Positions 50,459-59,512 of a stretch of DNA of 64,000 nt are shown here, in pieces; position 1 is the stretch's first letter, and every line of letters starts with the position of its first letter. Below the pieces are notes generated by a model, which ran no database searches, was not told where the DNA came from, and was given only the letters and a program-made list of their open reading frames with translations. This DNA comes from CBDDLD01 sp965230605. Its GTDB lineage: Bacteria; Bacteroidota; Bacteroidia; Flavobacteriales; Flavobacteriaceae. A program made the translations under genes and the position numbers. Location of the stretch: positions 372,001-436,000 of the forward strand of contig CBDDLD010000004.1 of the NCBI GenBank assembly GCA_965230605.1, in the 5' to 3' direction.

Positions 50459-51302
50459 TAGAAATATCAGTAGAGAAATTTCCTTGATTGTCTAATAAAA
50501 TAGCAAATAACTCACTATATATGATCGTAATGTAGCTATTTTCAGAAACTTTAATATCTGCACCAACACCAAAAATGAAAGGAATATCAAAAGCAGTATT
50601 ACTAACATCGAGTTCTACATCATTTTCTCCTATTACAGTGGCATTAGTAAAGTTTACTGTGGCAAATTTAAACTGACCGTATATGTTGAATGTTTCTTTA
50701 TTTATAACACGATAGCGGTATCCTAGAGATAATTCTGTAGTTGAATACATAAAATCGTCATTCTCGAAAGCATGCCTTACTTGGAAGAACCCGGCATGTC
50801 TTGGGAATTTAGATTCTAAGAGTTCTAATTCGGCTCCAACAAGTAGACTCAATTTATTATCAGGATTTCCAACAAACGGATTATTAGTAACACCACCAGA
50901 AAACCCTAATCTAAACTGAAGACCTTTATCTTCTGACTGGGCATTATATGAAGTATCCGAGGCTGCATTATAATCATCTATAAAACGTTTTAAACTATAT
51001 AAGGTAAGCTTTACATTATCTGTAGATGTATTTTGATCACTTGTTAATTGAGTCAAAACGCTTTTGTACTCTTCATTGTATGAGCGATCTGCATTTCGAG
51101 TGTTCTTTAATTCTGTTAAAGCACCATCAGAAGTTCTGATAAAATAGCGATATTCATTGTTAACAGTGGTCCAAAGTAAGTCTAGTTTGCCTTCGAGCTC
51201 TGTTTTTAAAGTTAAAGATTCGCCATTTATAGTGTAGGTGTCCTGTGCGAAAATATTGCTTGTAGCTATTAATAAGCTAAAGACAAAAACAATTTTTTTC
51301 AT
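50436..51302 (-). CDS. Putative outer-membrane beta-barrel protein
   Basis: Exported protein of 288 residues with a signal peptide (MKKIVFVFSLLIATSNIFAQ). The C-terminal 160 residues alternate hydrophobic and polar residues and end in YKFNL, with a terminal aromatic pattern typical of outer-membrane barrels. The N-terminal part is helical and charged. Family unknown. It overlaps the Bax-inhibitor-like gene by 23 bases. Confidence 0.65.
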   Translation of the reverse strand: MKKIVFVFSLLIATSNIFAQDTYTINGESLTLKTELEGKLDLLWTTVNNEYRYFIRTSDGALTELKNTRNADRSYNEEYKSVLTQLTSDQNTSTDNVKLTLYSLKRFIDDYNAASDTSYNAQSEDKGLQFRLGFSGGVTNNPFVGNPDNKLSLLVGAELELLESKFPRHAGFFQVRHAFENDDFMYSTTELSLGYRYRVINKETFNIYGQFKFATVNFTNATVIGENDVELDVSNTAFDIPFIFGVGADIKVSENSYITIIYSELFAILLDNQGNFSTDISIGYKFNL

Positions 51303-51351
51303 TATTTATTTGGGTTTGGTTACAGTAAAACTACCAAAAATAATTTATAAA

Positions 51352-52476
51352 CTATGCTTTCTTAATGGGCCTTCCTTTCCACTTTGTAATTATAAACTGC
51401 GAAATTACAGCAATGTAAGTATTAAAAAAGGGGTATAACAGTGCCGAGAACAAGTATGAGAACAGAGCACTTTCTTGTTTGAAAAAACGTGCTGATTTAA
51501 AGAGGAGTAAGAAGTCAATACTCAATTTAATCACAAAAATATAAAAGGCGTATTTTACACTTAAGGCATCTACAAGGACTAAAGGAATTAAAGCGATGAC
51601 TAAAGCATTACCTAAAAATACAATGAGTCCAATTAATTGGGTAAAGCCATAGTTGTAATACTTAGCTTTTGATGCCCACCGTATATATTGAGTTTTTAGT
51701 GCCTTAAAGGATAACTCGGGAGCTGTTGTTACTACAGCCTGATAAGCCTTAAGATAATGTACATCTTTAGGGTATTGCTTTCGTATTTTTTCTAGTAAAA
51801 ACACATCATCACCACTGGCTATATTTAAATTGCCTTTATAAGCTTTTAAATCATTGAATATAGATTTCTCATAGGCCATGTTGGCACCATTACACAACAT
51901 AGGCTTCTTAATACCAAAAGCACCTATAGTAGCCCCTTGAAGACTTAGTAGATTTAATAACTGAAAGCGATCTAAAAATGTATGTGTAGGAGCATAGGTA
52001 ACCGGACCAGCAACAAGCTTTGGATCATAACTTTGAATGAACTCATCATAACTGTCTAACCAATATTTGGGGACACAACAATCTGCATCGGTAGTTACAA
52101 TCCATTCATGCTTTGCATGATGTACAGCGAAACTAATTGCAGATTTTTTACCTTGTTCTAAAGCATGGAGCAGAACCATGTGATCTAGTTGAAACCTAGA
52201 GATATAATCTTCGATTATAGCCACGGAATGATCATCAGAGTGGTCATTTACAAAAATAACTTCAAATAAAGCCTTGGAGTAATTGAGATTTTGAAGCGAT
52301 TGTAATAAGCGTTCTAAATGTTGAGCTTCATTTCGAAATGGAATGATAACTGAAAAGCTATGCTTTGAAGGTTGGTCCTGTAAATTAAAATGGTTCACTT
52401 TATCAAAACCAAGACTAAGGCTGCCAATAGCTACTAAATATGATAAGATAATAAATAATACAAGGGTAGCAATCAT
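51352..52476 (-). CDS. Membrane glycosyltransferase (GT2)
   Basis: Family 2 glycosyltransferase of 374 residues. An N-terminal helix precedes the GT-A domain, with SVIIPFRNEAQHLERLLQSL, VNDHSDDHSV, TTDADCCVP (DxD-like) and, further on, the acceptor-site region ASGDDVFLLEKI and QYIRWASKAKYY (QxxRW). At least three C-terminal helices anchor it. QxxRW suggests a processive or membrane-polymer enzyme. It overlaps the flippase-like gene by 4 bases, so both serve one pathway, of unknown product. Confidence 0.82.
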   Translation of the reverse strand: MIATLVLFIILSYLVAIGSLSLGFDKVNHFNLQDQPSKHSFSVIIPFRNEAQHLERLLQSLQNLNYSKALFEVIFVNDHSDDHSVAIIEDYISRFQLDHMVLLHALEQGKKSAISFAVHHAKHEWIVTTDADCCVPKYWLDSYDEFIQSYDPKLVAGPVTYAPTHTFLDRFQLLNLLSLQGATIGAFGIKKPMLCNGANMAYEKSIFNDLKAYKGNLNIASGDDVFLLEKIRKQYPKDVHYLKAYQAVVTTAPELSFKALKTQYIRWASKAKYYNYGFTQLIGLIVFLGNALVIALIPLVLVDALSVKYAFYIFVIKLSIDFLLLFKSARFFKQESALFSYLFSALLYPFFNTYIAVISQFIITKWKGRPIKKA

Positions 52477-53444
52477 GGGGCATCGTTTTTAGGCAGATTA
52501 AAATTAAGAACAAAATAGCTCCCAAATATACTTGGTATAGCAAAATTGAGTATCCACATTATCATAATTATAGACAGTACTGTAAGCTCATTTACATCTA
52601 CATAACCAAATAGAAAGACTGCAACACTTCCTTTAATGATGACATCAAAGATGGTAATGCTTGGCACTATTGATGCTAAAAGATACATACTAGAAATTAC
52701 CATCATCGCATACATGTAATCCACACTTACACCAAATAAGATTAATAAAAAATAGAATTGAAAAGAGAAAATGAGATAACGTATAAGGGCATATAGCATA
52801 CATATATAAATGGTACGATGCTTTACTTTTTTGATGATCTCAATGAGCTTTTTTATAGAATAGCCTTTAATCTTCACACGCTCTTGATACCACCCTAAGG
52901 TAATAAATACAGCGAGTATTACTAAAACTAAAAAGAATCGTGCTACGCGATAATAATCGACTTCAATATCATAATGGTTAACAAAAACAATAAGCCCTAC
53001 TGAACCAATAAGTGTCGTAATTCCCATTTGACTCATATTGCCTATAAGGTTGAGTAGCACAATACGTTTTCTATGATTTGGAGGGTGATAAATGGCTTTA
53101 GCACCATAATCACCAATACGGTTAGGTGTGATGAGAGACGCGGTTAATCCCCCCAAGCTTTGTTCAAGCGCATTCTTGAAGCTGATTTTTTTAATTGACC
53201 TTACTAATTCTTGCCATTTAGCAATTTCAAAAAACCAATTAAAAATGGACAAAATGATTAAAAAAATGATGTTTTTGCTTGAAAATTGATCATTTTCAGC
53301 TAAAAATTGCATAAAAATGGAGAAATCAAGATTTTGATTTTCGGCTAGTTTAGAATAGATAAAGTAGAAAGCACCAATAACAATACTAAGCTTTATCAAG
53401 ACAAAAAAGAATTGTTTAGTTTTGTATGGCACACTGTAATGCAT
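52473..53444 (-). CDS. Flippase-like membrane protein (LPG synthase TM/UPF0104 type)
   Basis: Integral membrane protein of 323 residues with about eight helices, of the lysylphosphatidylglycerol synthetase TM-domain/YbhN (UPF0104) family. Recognisable parts are the second-helix region ILIILSIFNWFFEIAKWQELVRSI and GGLTASLITPNRIGDYGAKAIYH, with the conserved PxRxGE/D-like motif. Family members are linked to lipid flipping. It overlaps the GT2 gene by 4 bases. Confidence 0.82.
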   Translation of the reverse strand: MHYSVPYKTKQFFFVLIKLSIVIGAFYFIYSKLAENQNLDFSIFMQFLAENDQFSSKNIIFLIILSIFNWFFEIAKWQELVRSIKKISFKNALEQSLGGLTASLITPNRIGDYGAKAIYHPPNHRKRIVLLNLIGNMSQMGITTLIGSVGLIVFVNHYDIEVDYYRVARFFLVLVILAVFITLGWYQERVKIKGYSIKKLIEIIKKVKHRTIYICMLYALIRYLIFSFQFYFLLILFGVSVDYMYAMMVISSMYLLASIVPSITIFDVIIKGSVAVFLFGYVDVNELTVLSIIMIMWILNFAIPSIFGSYFVLNFNLPKNDAP

Positions 53445-53472
53445 ATTGCAAAATAAATCAAATTATTACCAG

Positions 53473-54108
53473 ATGCTAACAAAAATTAGCAAATACATCC
53501 TACTTATAATTATTGGCTTTAGCTCATTAAAAGCTGCGTCACAGAAACGAACCAGTGTATGGAAAGCACAACTCGCATTGGGAATTAATTATCCTTTTAC
53601 AGGTGGTTTTGTTGATGGCACTTATGCTCAGCCTATAAACTTTCCGACGGTTAACTTGGGTATTCAACACATGTTTAAAGAACAGTATGGTGTTAAATTA
53701 GATTATGGGTTCAATCGTTTTGCGAATGCTGATGACTCTCCCGATTTCAAGATTAACTATTCAAGAATAAATGCTCAATTCGTATATGACCCTACGAGTT
53801 ACTTAACTTTTTTACCCACCAGGTTGGGGACTGTAGTACATGGAGGTCCAGGAATAGCTTTTGTGAAACCATTAGGTAATTTAGGAGATAATAAACAAAC
53901 ATATCTTAATGCTATTGTTGGCTTAGAAGTTCACTACACCATGAGTGAGCGATTATCTTTATACATTGACGGATCTTATATTCATGGTTTTACTTCATTA
54001 GAGGATTATGACCCTGTATTAAGTGGGTTGGGAGCATTTAATGGGAGCTTAATAAATATTACGTTTGGGCTGTCGTTTTCTTTAAGTGGATGTTATTATT
54101 GTAATTAA
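53473..54108 (+). CDS. Putative outer-membrane beta-barrel protein
   Basis: Exported protein of 211 residues. ATG 53473 (MLTKISKYILLIIIGFSSLKA) gives a signal peptide; an earlier TTG at 53446 adds nine residues with no support. The mature part has alternating beta strands (VWKAQLALGINYPFTG, YGVKLDYGFNRFAN, GLEVHYTMSERLSLYIDGSYIHGF, INITFGLSFSLSGCYY), like OmpA/OmpW-type eight-stranded barrels. The end carries a Cys in SGCYYCN. Its stop overlaps the ruvC start by one base. Confidence 0.7.
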   Translation: MLTKISKYILLIIIGFSSLKAASQKRTSVWKAQLALGINYPFTGGFVDGTYAQPINFPTVNLGIQHMFKEQYGVKLDYGFNRFANADDSPDFKINYSRINAQFVYDPTSYLTFLPTRLGTVVHGGPGIAFVKPLGNLGDNKQTYLNAIVGLEVHYTMSERLSLYIDGSYIHGFTSLEDYDPVLSGLGAFNGSLINITFGLSFSLSGCYYCN

Positions 54109-54659
54109 TGAAAGAAGATAAAATCATACTTGGCATAGATCCCGGGACAACAATTATGGGTTTTGGACTTATAAAAGTAGTAGGAAAACAGATGCAATTT
54201 ATGCAGCTTAATGAACTACAGCTTAAGAAGTATGATGATCATTACTTAAAATTGAAACTGATTTTTGAACGTACCGTAGAACTCATAGATACCTATCATC
54301 CTGATGAGATTGCCATAGAAGCTCCTTTTTTTGGAAAAAATGTACAAAGCATGTTGAAATTAGGGCGTGCTCAGGGTGTAGCTATGGCTGCGGGTTTATC
54401 TAGAGAAGTACCAATAACGGAATATTCACCAAAGAAAATTAAAATGGCTATTACCGGTAACGGAAATGCTAGTAAAGAACAAGTGGCAAAAATGCTTCAG
54501 AGTATTTTACAATTAAAATCGCTTCCTAAAAATTTAGATTCTACCGATGGTTTAGCAGCGGCAGTTTGTCATTTTTATAATGCTGGAAAGGTATCTGTTG
54601 GTAAAAGCTATAGTGGATGGAGTGCTTTTGTAAAGCAGAATGAAGACCGGATAAAATAA
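54108..54659 (+). CDS. ruvC: Crossover junction endodeoxyribonuclease RuvC
   Basis: Holliday junction resolvase working with RuvAB. The first catalytic Asp is in LGIDPGTTIMGFG (Asp11), Glu in IAIEAPFFGKNVQSMLKLGRAQGVAMAA, and the last acidic residues in LDSTDGLAAAVCHFY. At 183 residues it has normal length. It overlaps the barrel-protein gene by one base, and hemW follows after 4 bases, so the three are one operon. Confidence 0.95.
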   Translation: MKEDKIILGIDPGTTIMGFGLIKVVGKQMQFMQLNELQLKKYDDHYLKLKLIFERTVELIDTYHPDEIAIEAPFFGKNVQSMLKLGRAQGVAMAAGLSREVPITEYSPKKIKMAITGNGNASKEQVAKMLQSILQLKSLPKNLDSTDGLAAAVCHFYNAGKVSVGKSYSGWSAFVKQNEDRIK

Positions 54660-54663
54660 GTGT

Positions 54664-55794
54664 GTGGCTGGCATCTATATTCATATACCCTTTTGTAAAC
54701 AGGCTTGTTACTACTGTGATTTTCATTTTTCAACATCACTGAAAAAGAAAGATGAATTAATATCCGCCTTATCTCAAGAATTATTGCTCAGAAAAGAGGA
54801 GTTCTCTAATACTGTAGTTGAAACCATTTATTTTGGGGGAGGTACACCAAGTCTTTTAACAAGTAGTGAATTGCAAAAGTTAATTGATAGTGTTTATACG
54901 CATTACAAAGTTATAGAGAATCCTGAGATTACATTAGAAGCCAACCCAGATGATCTATCGAAAGCGGGCATTGTAGAATTACATCACAGTCCGGTGAACA
55001 GGTTGAGTATTGGGATTCAGTCATTTTTTGATTCAGATCTAAAGTTAATGAATCGGGCACACAATGCCAATGAGGCGAAGCAATGCCTCTCTGAAGCATC
55101 TAAATACTTTGATAATATATCACTAGACCTCATTTATGGTATTCCGGGAGCCAGTAATGAACAGTGGCTTAAAAATATCGAAATCGCGTTATCATATAAC
55201 GCACCTCATATTTCAAGTTATGCACTAACTGTAGAACCTAATACCGCTTTAGCCTCTTTCGTAAAGAAAGGAATCATTGACGATGTAGATGACGATATGG
55301 CTCACGAGCAATTTCATCAGCTCATAAGCATTTTAGAAGCGAATGACTATGTCCATTACGAGCTCTCTAATTTTGGTAAAGAAGAATATTTCAGTAAAAA
55401 CAATACCGCCTATTGGCAAGGAAAACCCTATTTAGGAATTGGACCTTCTGCACATTCTTATGACGGCCACCGAAGAGGGTGGAACGTAAGAAATAATTCA
55501 AAGTATATTAAGAGTATCGCTGAAAGTGAATTACCCATTGAGTGGGAAACCTTATCAATAACTGATAGATATAATGAGTATATCATGACAGGCCTAAGAA
55601 CTATATGGGGAATATCCTTAAGTAAATTGGAGTCAGAATATGGAAAACCATATAGAGAATATATGCTGCAACAAGCTAAAACTTACATTGAAGATGACCT
55701 GTTAAGTCTTCAAGGCGATAAACTTTGTGTGACCAAGAAAGGAAAATTTTTAAGTGATGGGATCGCATCTCAACTCTTTAAAGTAAATTTATAG
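54664..55794 (+). CDS. hemW: Radical SAM heme chaperone HemW
   Basis: Radical SAM protein of the HemN/HemW group, 376 residues. The Fe-S motif CxxxCxxC is Cys11, Cys15 and Cys18 (IPFCKQACYYCDFHF). It then shows YFGGGTPSLL and EITLEANPDD, and the C-terminal HemW domain NRLSIGIQSF to GPSAHSYDG. HemW carries heme to target proteins and is not a coproporphyrinogen oxidase. The start is GTG 54664, 4 bases after ruvC. Confidence 0.92.
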   Translation: MAGIYIHIPFCKQACYYCDFHFSTSLKKKDELISALSQELLLRKEEFSNTVVETIYFGGGTPSLLTSSELQKLIDSVYTHYKVIENPEITLEANPDDLSKAGIVELHHSPVNRLSIGIQSFFDSDLKLMNRAHNANEAKQCLSEASKYFDNISLDLIYGIPGASNEQWLKNIEIALSYNAPHISSYALTVEPNTALASFVKKGIIDDVDDDMAHEQFHQLISILEANDYVHYELSNFGKEEYFSKNNTAYWQGKPYLGIGPSAHSYDGHRRGWNVRNNSKYIKSIAESELPIEWETLSITDRYNEYIMTGLRTIWGISLSKLESEYGKPYREYMLQQAKTYIEDDLLSLQGDKLCVTKKGKFLSDGIASQLFKVNL

Positions 55795-55806
55795 AGTTAA
55801 AAAATT

Positions 55807-56571
55807 ATGAGCCATATGCCTATGAAAGCAACTATACAATTAAGAAGTAAGAACGTATCAATCGATTTATCTCAACCTTTAGATATTTCAATGCCTTTAA
55901 GAGGAGCCGAAGATAATGTCAATGCTTGGTATATAGGTGCGCCTACCATCATACCTGAAGAGGTCGATGGCCAAACGATAAGTGTAAAAGAAGGCGCGGT
56001 AGTAAATTTCAACACCATTAACTTTAACCCGCATGCTCATGGGACACATACAGAGACGGTAGGGCATATTACAGAAAAGGTACATTCAATTAATAAAAAG
56101 TTAAAGCAATTCTTTTTCTTGGCTGAGGTAATTACTGTTGCCCCTGAAAAGATGGGAGAGGACTATGTGATTTCAAAAAAGCAGATACAGTTTGCTCTAG
56201 GAAATAAAAAAAGGGAGGCTATAGTTATAAGGACTATTCCTAATACTAAGGAAAAGAAGAGTAAACAGTATTCACATACTAACCCTACCTATTTATTAAA
56301 GGAAGCCGCAGAGTACTTGAAGAATAAAGAAATTAAACATCTGTTAATAGACTTACCTAGTGTTGATAAAGAAAAAGATGATGGAATGTTATTATCTCAT
56401 AACGCATTTTGGAATACTAATGGGGAGTTACGTTTAGATGCTACTATTACTGAGTTTATTTATGTGCCTAATTCTGTAGAAGACGGGATGTATATTTTAA
56501 ATCTTATGATAGCACCTTTTGAAAATGATGCCACTCCAAGTAAGCCGATACTCTATAAAATTTTAGATTAA
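55807..56571 (+). CDS. Cyclase-family (kynurenine formamidase-like) hydrolase
   Basis: Metal-dependent hydrolase of the cyclase/kynurenine formamidase superfamily, 254 residues. The zinc-site motif is FNPHAHGTHTETVGHI (HxGTHxE-like), and later DLPSVDKEKDDGMLLSHNAFW and ATITEFIYVPN fit the family. No signal peptide is present. The substrate is unknown; an acylamide or lactone is possible. No tryptophan-breakdown gene is near. Confidence 0.82.
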   Translation: MSHMPMKATIQLRSKNVSIDLSQPLDISMPLRGAEDNVNAWYIGAPTIIPEEVDGQTISVKEGAVVNFNTINFNPHAHGTHTETVGHITEKVHSINKKLKQFFFLAEVITVAPEKMGEDYVISKKQIQFALGNKKREAIVIRTIPNTKEKKSKQYSHTNPTYLLKEAAEYLKNKEIKHLLIDLPSVDKEKDDGMLLSHNAFWNTNGELRLDATITEFIYVPNSVEDGMYILNLMIAPFENDATPSKPILYKILD

Positions 56572-56573
56572 TT

Positions 56574-56924
56574 ATGAAGACACTATTAAAGACAGAAGAG
56601 CTTCTAATGTTTGGGCTGGGAATTTATTTGTTCAGTTTGTTAAGCATGAATTGGTGGTGGTTTATAGGATGCATTTTATTGCCCGATATAGGAATGTTAG
56701 GCTATTTGATTAATACCAAAATAGGAGCATTAACATATAATATATGCCATCATAGAGGTATAGCCATTGTATGCTACCTCTTAGGAATATATCTTCAAAA
56801 TGAAGCCTTGCAGTTTATAGGAATTATTCTTTTTGCACATGCTGCTATGGATAGAATATTTGGATATGGATTAAAATTCTCAGATAGTTTCAAGAATACC
56901 CATTTAGGAACCATAGGTAAATGA
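56574..56924 (+). CDS. DUF4260 membrane protein
   Basis: Small membrane protein of 116 residues, DUF4260 family, function unknown. Several hydrophobic segments (LFSLLSMNWWWFIGCILLPDIGMLGYLI, AIVCYLLGIYL, IIGIILFAHAAMDRIFGYGLKF) and the ending HLGTIGK fit the family. It starts 2 bases after the cyclase-like gene, so it is co-transcribed. Confidence 0.85.
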   Translation: MKTLLKTEELLMFGLGIYLFSLLSMNWWWFIGCILLPDIGMLGYLINTKIGALTYNICHHRGIAIVCYLLGIYLQNEALQFIGIILFAHAAMDRIFGYGLKFSDSFKNTHLGTIGK

Positions 56925-56931
56925 GCATGAG

Positions 56932-57300
56932 ATGGATGTAGAACAACTAAGAAGTTATTGCCTGAGTAAAAAAGCGGTTACTGAAGATTTTCCTTTTGAT
57001 GAGGATACTTTAGTATTTAAAGTTTTAGGAAAGATATTTGCGTTGATACCACTAGAACGCTGGGAACGAGGTCAAGCTTCGATCAACTTAAAATGCGAAC
57101 CCGAATATGCTGAAGAGTTAAGAGGGATGCATAATAGTATAAGACCTGGATTCCATATGAATAAGAAACACTGGAATACTTTATACATACATGAAGGAGA
57201 ATTAGAGATAAGATTCATTAGAGAGCTTATAGACCACTCATACGATAGAGTTGTTATAGGAATGCCAAAAAAACTTCGAGATACTTTAAAAGAAGAGTAG
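56932..57300 (+). CDS. MmcQ/YjbR-family protein
   Basis: YjbR (CyaY-like fold) family protein of 122 residues. The pattern VTEDFPFDEDTLVFKVLGKIFALIPLE, SINLKCEPEYAEELR and GFHMNKKHWNTLYI is typical. Annotated family members are called DNA-binding, but the role is not established. It is 7 bases after the DUF4260 gene and closes this small operon. Confidence 0.88.
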   Translation: MDVEQLRSYCLSKKAVTEDFPFDEDTLVFKVLGKIFALIPLERWERGQASINLKCEPEYAEELRGMHNSIRPGFHMNKKHWNTLYIHEGELEIRFIRELIDHSYDRVVIGMPKKLRDTLKEE

Positions 57301-57430
57301 TTTAAAGATTATATTAGAAATAAGACTCATCTTTAATAGAAGTGAGATATAAACCTGTTGATATTCAAGAATATATAAAAAAAATATAAATGCTGAGCCT
57401 ACTGACCGTTTATCGATAAAACACAACCGT

Positions 57431-57438
57431 TATATTTG
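57431..57438 (+). promoter_or_regulatory. -7 element upstream of the STAS gene
   Basis: TATATTTG is an exact match, but it lies 119 bases before ATG 57557 and lacks a clear -33 box, so a leader of about 110 bases would result. The remaining gap (57301-57430) shows nothing else clear. Confidence 0.35.
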
Positions 57439-57556
57439 GTGAACAGCTTTTTTCTTCCCTTGGTCGATTAATATTCATAAGCACAACAATTTTACTGAAC
57501 TTTAAAACGTTGATTAATAGCTCCAAACTAAATTGTTCAACCTATTTCTATGTGTT

Positions 57557-57838
57557 ATGTTACTAGAAATCACTAACTACAATAATCGATACGCTATTAA
57601 AGGTGCTTTAAACAAGCTTAATCTTAATACGTTCAATAATTTATTCTCTAATGTTTTTGAAAAGAATGATGTTATTATCATTGATATCGAGAAGGTTGAG
57701 AATATTGATAGGCATGGTGTTATGGCTTTAGCTAAACTTCATAACGAAGCTATTATCAAGGAAAAAAAGCTTTCTATCATTGGATTAGGCTGCAAAGAGC
57801 TTTACGACCACTTTAAGTCTGAAGATACAGCTGCATAA
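57557..57838 (+). CDS. Stand-alone STAS-domain protein
   Basis: Small protein of 93 residues with a STAS fold (sulfate transporter and anti-sigma antagonist). LEITNYNNRYAIKGALNKLNLNTFNNLFSN, then DVIIIDIEKVENIDRHGVMALAKLHNEA (the place of the usual phosphorylated Ser is Arg-His here) and KKLSIIGLGCKELYDHF. ATG 57557 is chosen over TTG 57533. No kinase or sigma gene is near, and the lack of Ser or Thr at the phosphosite suggests a non-switching role. Confidence 0.7.
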   Translation: MLLEITNYNNRYAIKGALNKLNLNTFNNLFSNVFEKNDVIIIDIEKVENIDRHGVMALAKLHNEAIIKEKKLSIIGLGCKELYDHFKSEDTAA

Positions 57839-57839
57839 T

Positions 57840-58289
57840 CTAACAAGACATATCTGCAACAATTTTCCATTCGCCATTAATGCGTTTAAAAATGATAATG
57901 AATACACCATTGGCATCACCTACATCTCTTTTTAGGTGATATTCCCCCATAACCCAATAGTTGTTGCCTTCAATTTTAGATATATCATTAATAACAAAAT
58001 TTAAAGTACCACTTTCAGCTTTGGTAGGATATCCTTTCTTATAATTAGCTAATGTATTTTCCCAGCCTAGGGTTAATCCACGGCTTCCATAAAATTTTAA
58101 AGAATCACTTTTCCAGTAACCAGCCATAAAACCTTCGAGGTCATGTTTGTTCCAAGCCACTTCCTGATCGTGCATTACTTTCAAAATGCCAGCTTTGGCT
58201 TCATCATAAGAAATGTCTTTTTCGGTCTGAGATGCAATATTACTGCATGAAAGAAGTAGCATTGCACAGATAAGATAAATGTATTTCAT
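57840..58289 (-). CDS. DUF4440/NTF2-like lipoprotein
   Basis: Lipoprotein of 149 residues. The signal MKYIYLICAMLLLSC has its Cys at residue 15. The body is a DUF4440-type NTF2 fold (ILKVMHDQEVAWNKHDLEGFMAGYWKSDSLKFYGSRGLTLGWENTLANYKKGYP, then VFIIIFKRINGEWKIVADMSC). It ends in a Cys. Function unknown. It converges with the STAS gene, one base apart. Confidence 0.82.
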   Translation of the reverse strand: MKYIYLICAMLLLSCSNIASQTEKDISYDEAKAGILKVMHDQEVAWNKHDLEGFMAGYWKSDSLKFYGSRGLTLGWENTLANYKKGYPTKAESGTLNFVINDISKIEGNNYWVMGEYHLKRDVGDANGVFIIIFKRINGEWKIVADMSC

Positions 58290-58333
58290 GTCTAAATAAG
58301 TATAATTACTGTAAATGTAGTAACTATATTATT

Positions 58334-59434
58334 TTAAAGCGCACTCTTTTGATTTTTAAAGAAAGCATCTGCTTGCAATTGCATTAATTCTCTAGCTTTT
58401 TTACGCTTGTAATTATAGACTTCTTCCTCGTCAGCAATATCAGTATACACTTTATTATTAAGTGTATTATCAGTGCTCAATAACAGCTTACGCTCGTTAA
58501 CCTTTTGAGTGGTCCAAGTTTTAACTGTAGTTTCTTGGTCTTGTAACCTGTAATCATATTCGCCTCTAGGAGACAATAACTTTGCAAAAATAGGAGAGGT
58601 CTCAATAGCTAAAAAGAGCAAAAAGATAAAAAACGAAGGAAGCCACGGAAGCTCACTTAAAGCATTCACTCTGGCCATTAATCCATCAAAATTATCAATG
58701 ACGGGTTGAGAATTAGAAACACTCTCACCATAGTCGGCTTTAAGCGTAGCAATTTGAGATTCAATATTTTCAATCTTGGCTTTATTATCGGTTTTTAATT
58801 GTTGAAGTTCGGCAAGAGCAGCATCATGCTTTTCCCGTTTTTCTTTATATACAGGTCCTTTGCCTAAAAGCCCTGTTCCTGCTGTGCCTTCAGCCTCAGT
58901 AATATAAGTGTCATATAGTGCATTAACTTCGGCTTCTTTTGTGTCAATCTGAGATTGTAATGTTGTGATGTTGTTTTCAAGTTCTGTAATTGCAGGGGTA
59001 TACTGTTCAGCAATTTGATTCTGATTAGCAAGGGTGAGCTCATTCTTTTGTTCAAGTAAAACCTGATCGATTTCCTTCTGAAATATTTTCAACTCCAACG
59101 GCTTAGAAATAACAATAGCTATAATAACTGCTAATAATATTCTTGGGGTCGCTTGAATAAGTTCATCTATTACATTATCACTTTTCTTGATGGTAGAGAC
59201 AATATAACGGTCGAGGTTGAATATGAGAAGCCCCCAAACAAGACCAAAAAAGATAGCCGTAAAAAGATTATCGAATACAGTATACAATGCATAGCTCGAT
59301 GCTATAGCTGCCATAACAGCAGTAAAGAATACGGTAGCACCAATACCGGCAAATTTATTTTGTTCTCCTATAGAACACTCTTTTAAAATATCGGTATCTG
59401 CACCAGAACAAATAATGAAGAATTGCTTTAACAT
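58334..59434 (-). CDS. DUF4407 membrane protein
   Basis: DUF4407 family membrane protein of 366 residues, function unknown. The start (FFIICSGADTDILKECSIGEQNKFAGIGATVFFTA) matches the family; it has four hydrophobic helices (about residues 30-48, 58-76, 97-112 and 260-276). A coiled coil between residues about 120 and 245 (repeating Glu, Lys, Gln, Leu) and a charged C-terminus follow. It lies between the DUF4440 gene and the TlpA/M56/BlaI operon. Confidence 0.85.
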   Translation of the reverse strand: MLKQFFIICSGADTDILKECSIGEQNKFAGIGATVFFTAVMAAIASSYALYTVFDNLFTAIFFGLVWGLLIFNLDRYIVSTIKKSDNVIDELIQATPRILLAVIIAIVISKPLELKIFQKEIDQVLLEQKNELTLANQNQIAEQYTPAITELENNITTLQSQIDTKEAEVNALYDTYITEAEGTAGTGLLGKGPVYKEKREKHDAALAELQQLKTDNKAKIENIESQIATLKADYGESVSNSQPVIDNFDGLMARVNALSELPWLPSFFIFLLFLAIETSPIFAKLLSPRGEYDYRLQDQETTVKTWTTQKVNERKLLLSTDNTLNNKVYTDIADEEEVYNYKRKKARELMQLQADAFFKNQKSAL

Positions 59435-59512
59435 AACCGCAAAAATTTTGATTGATAGAATATTAGAACGTCAAATGTTGGTATTTGTTACAAAATAACT
59501 ATTAAAAGCATG

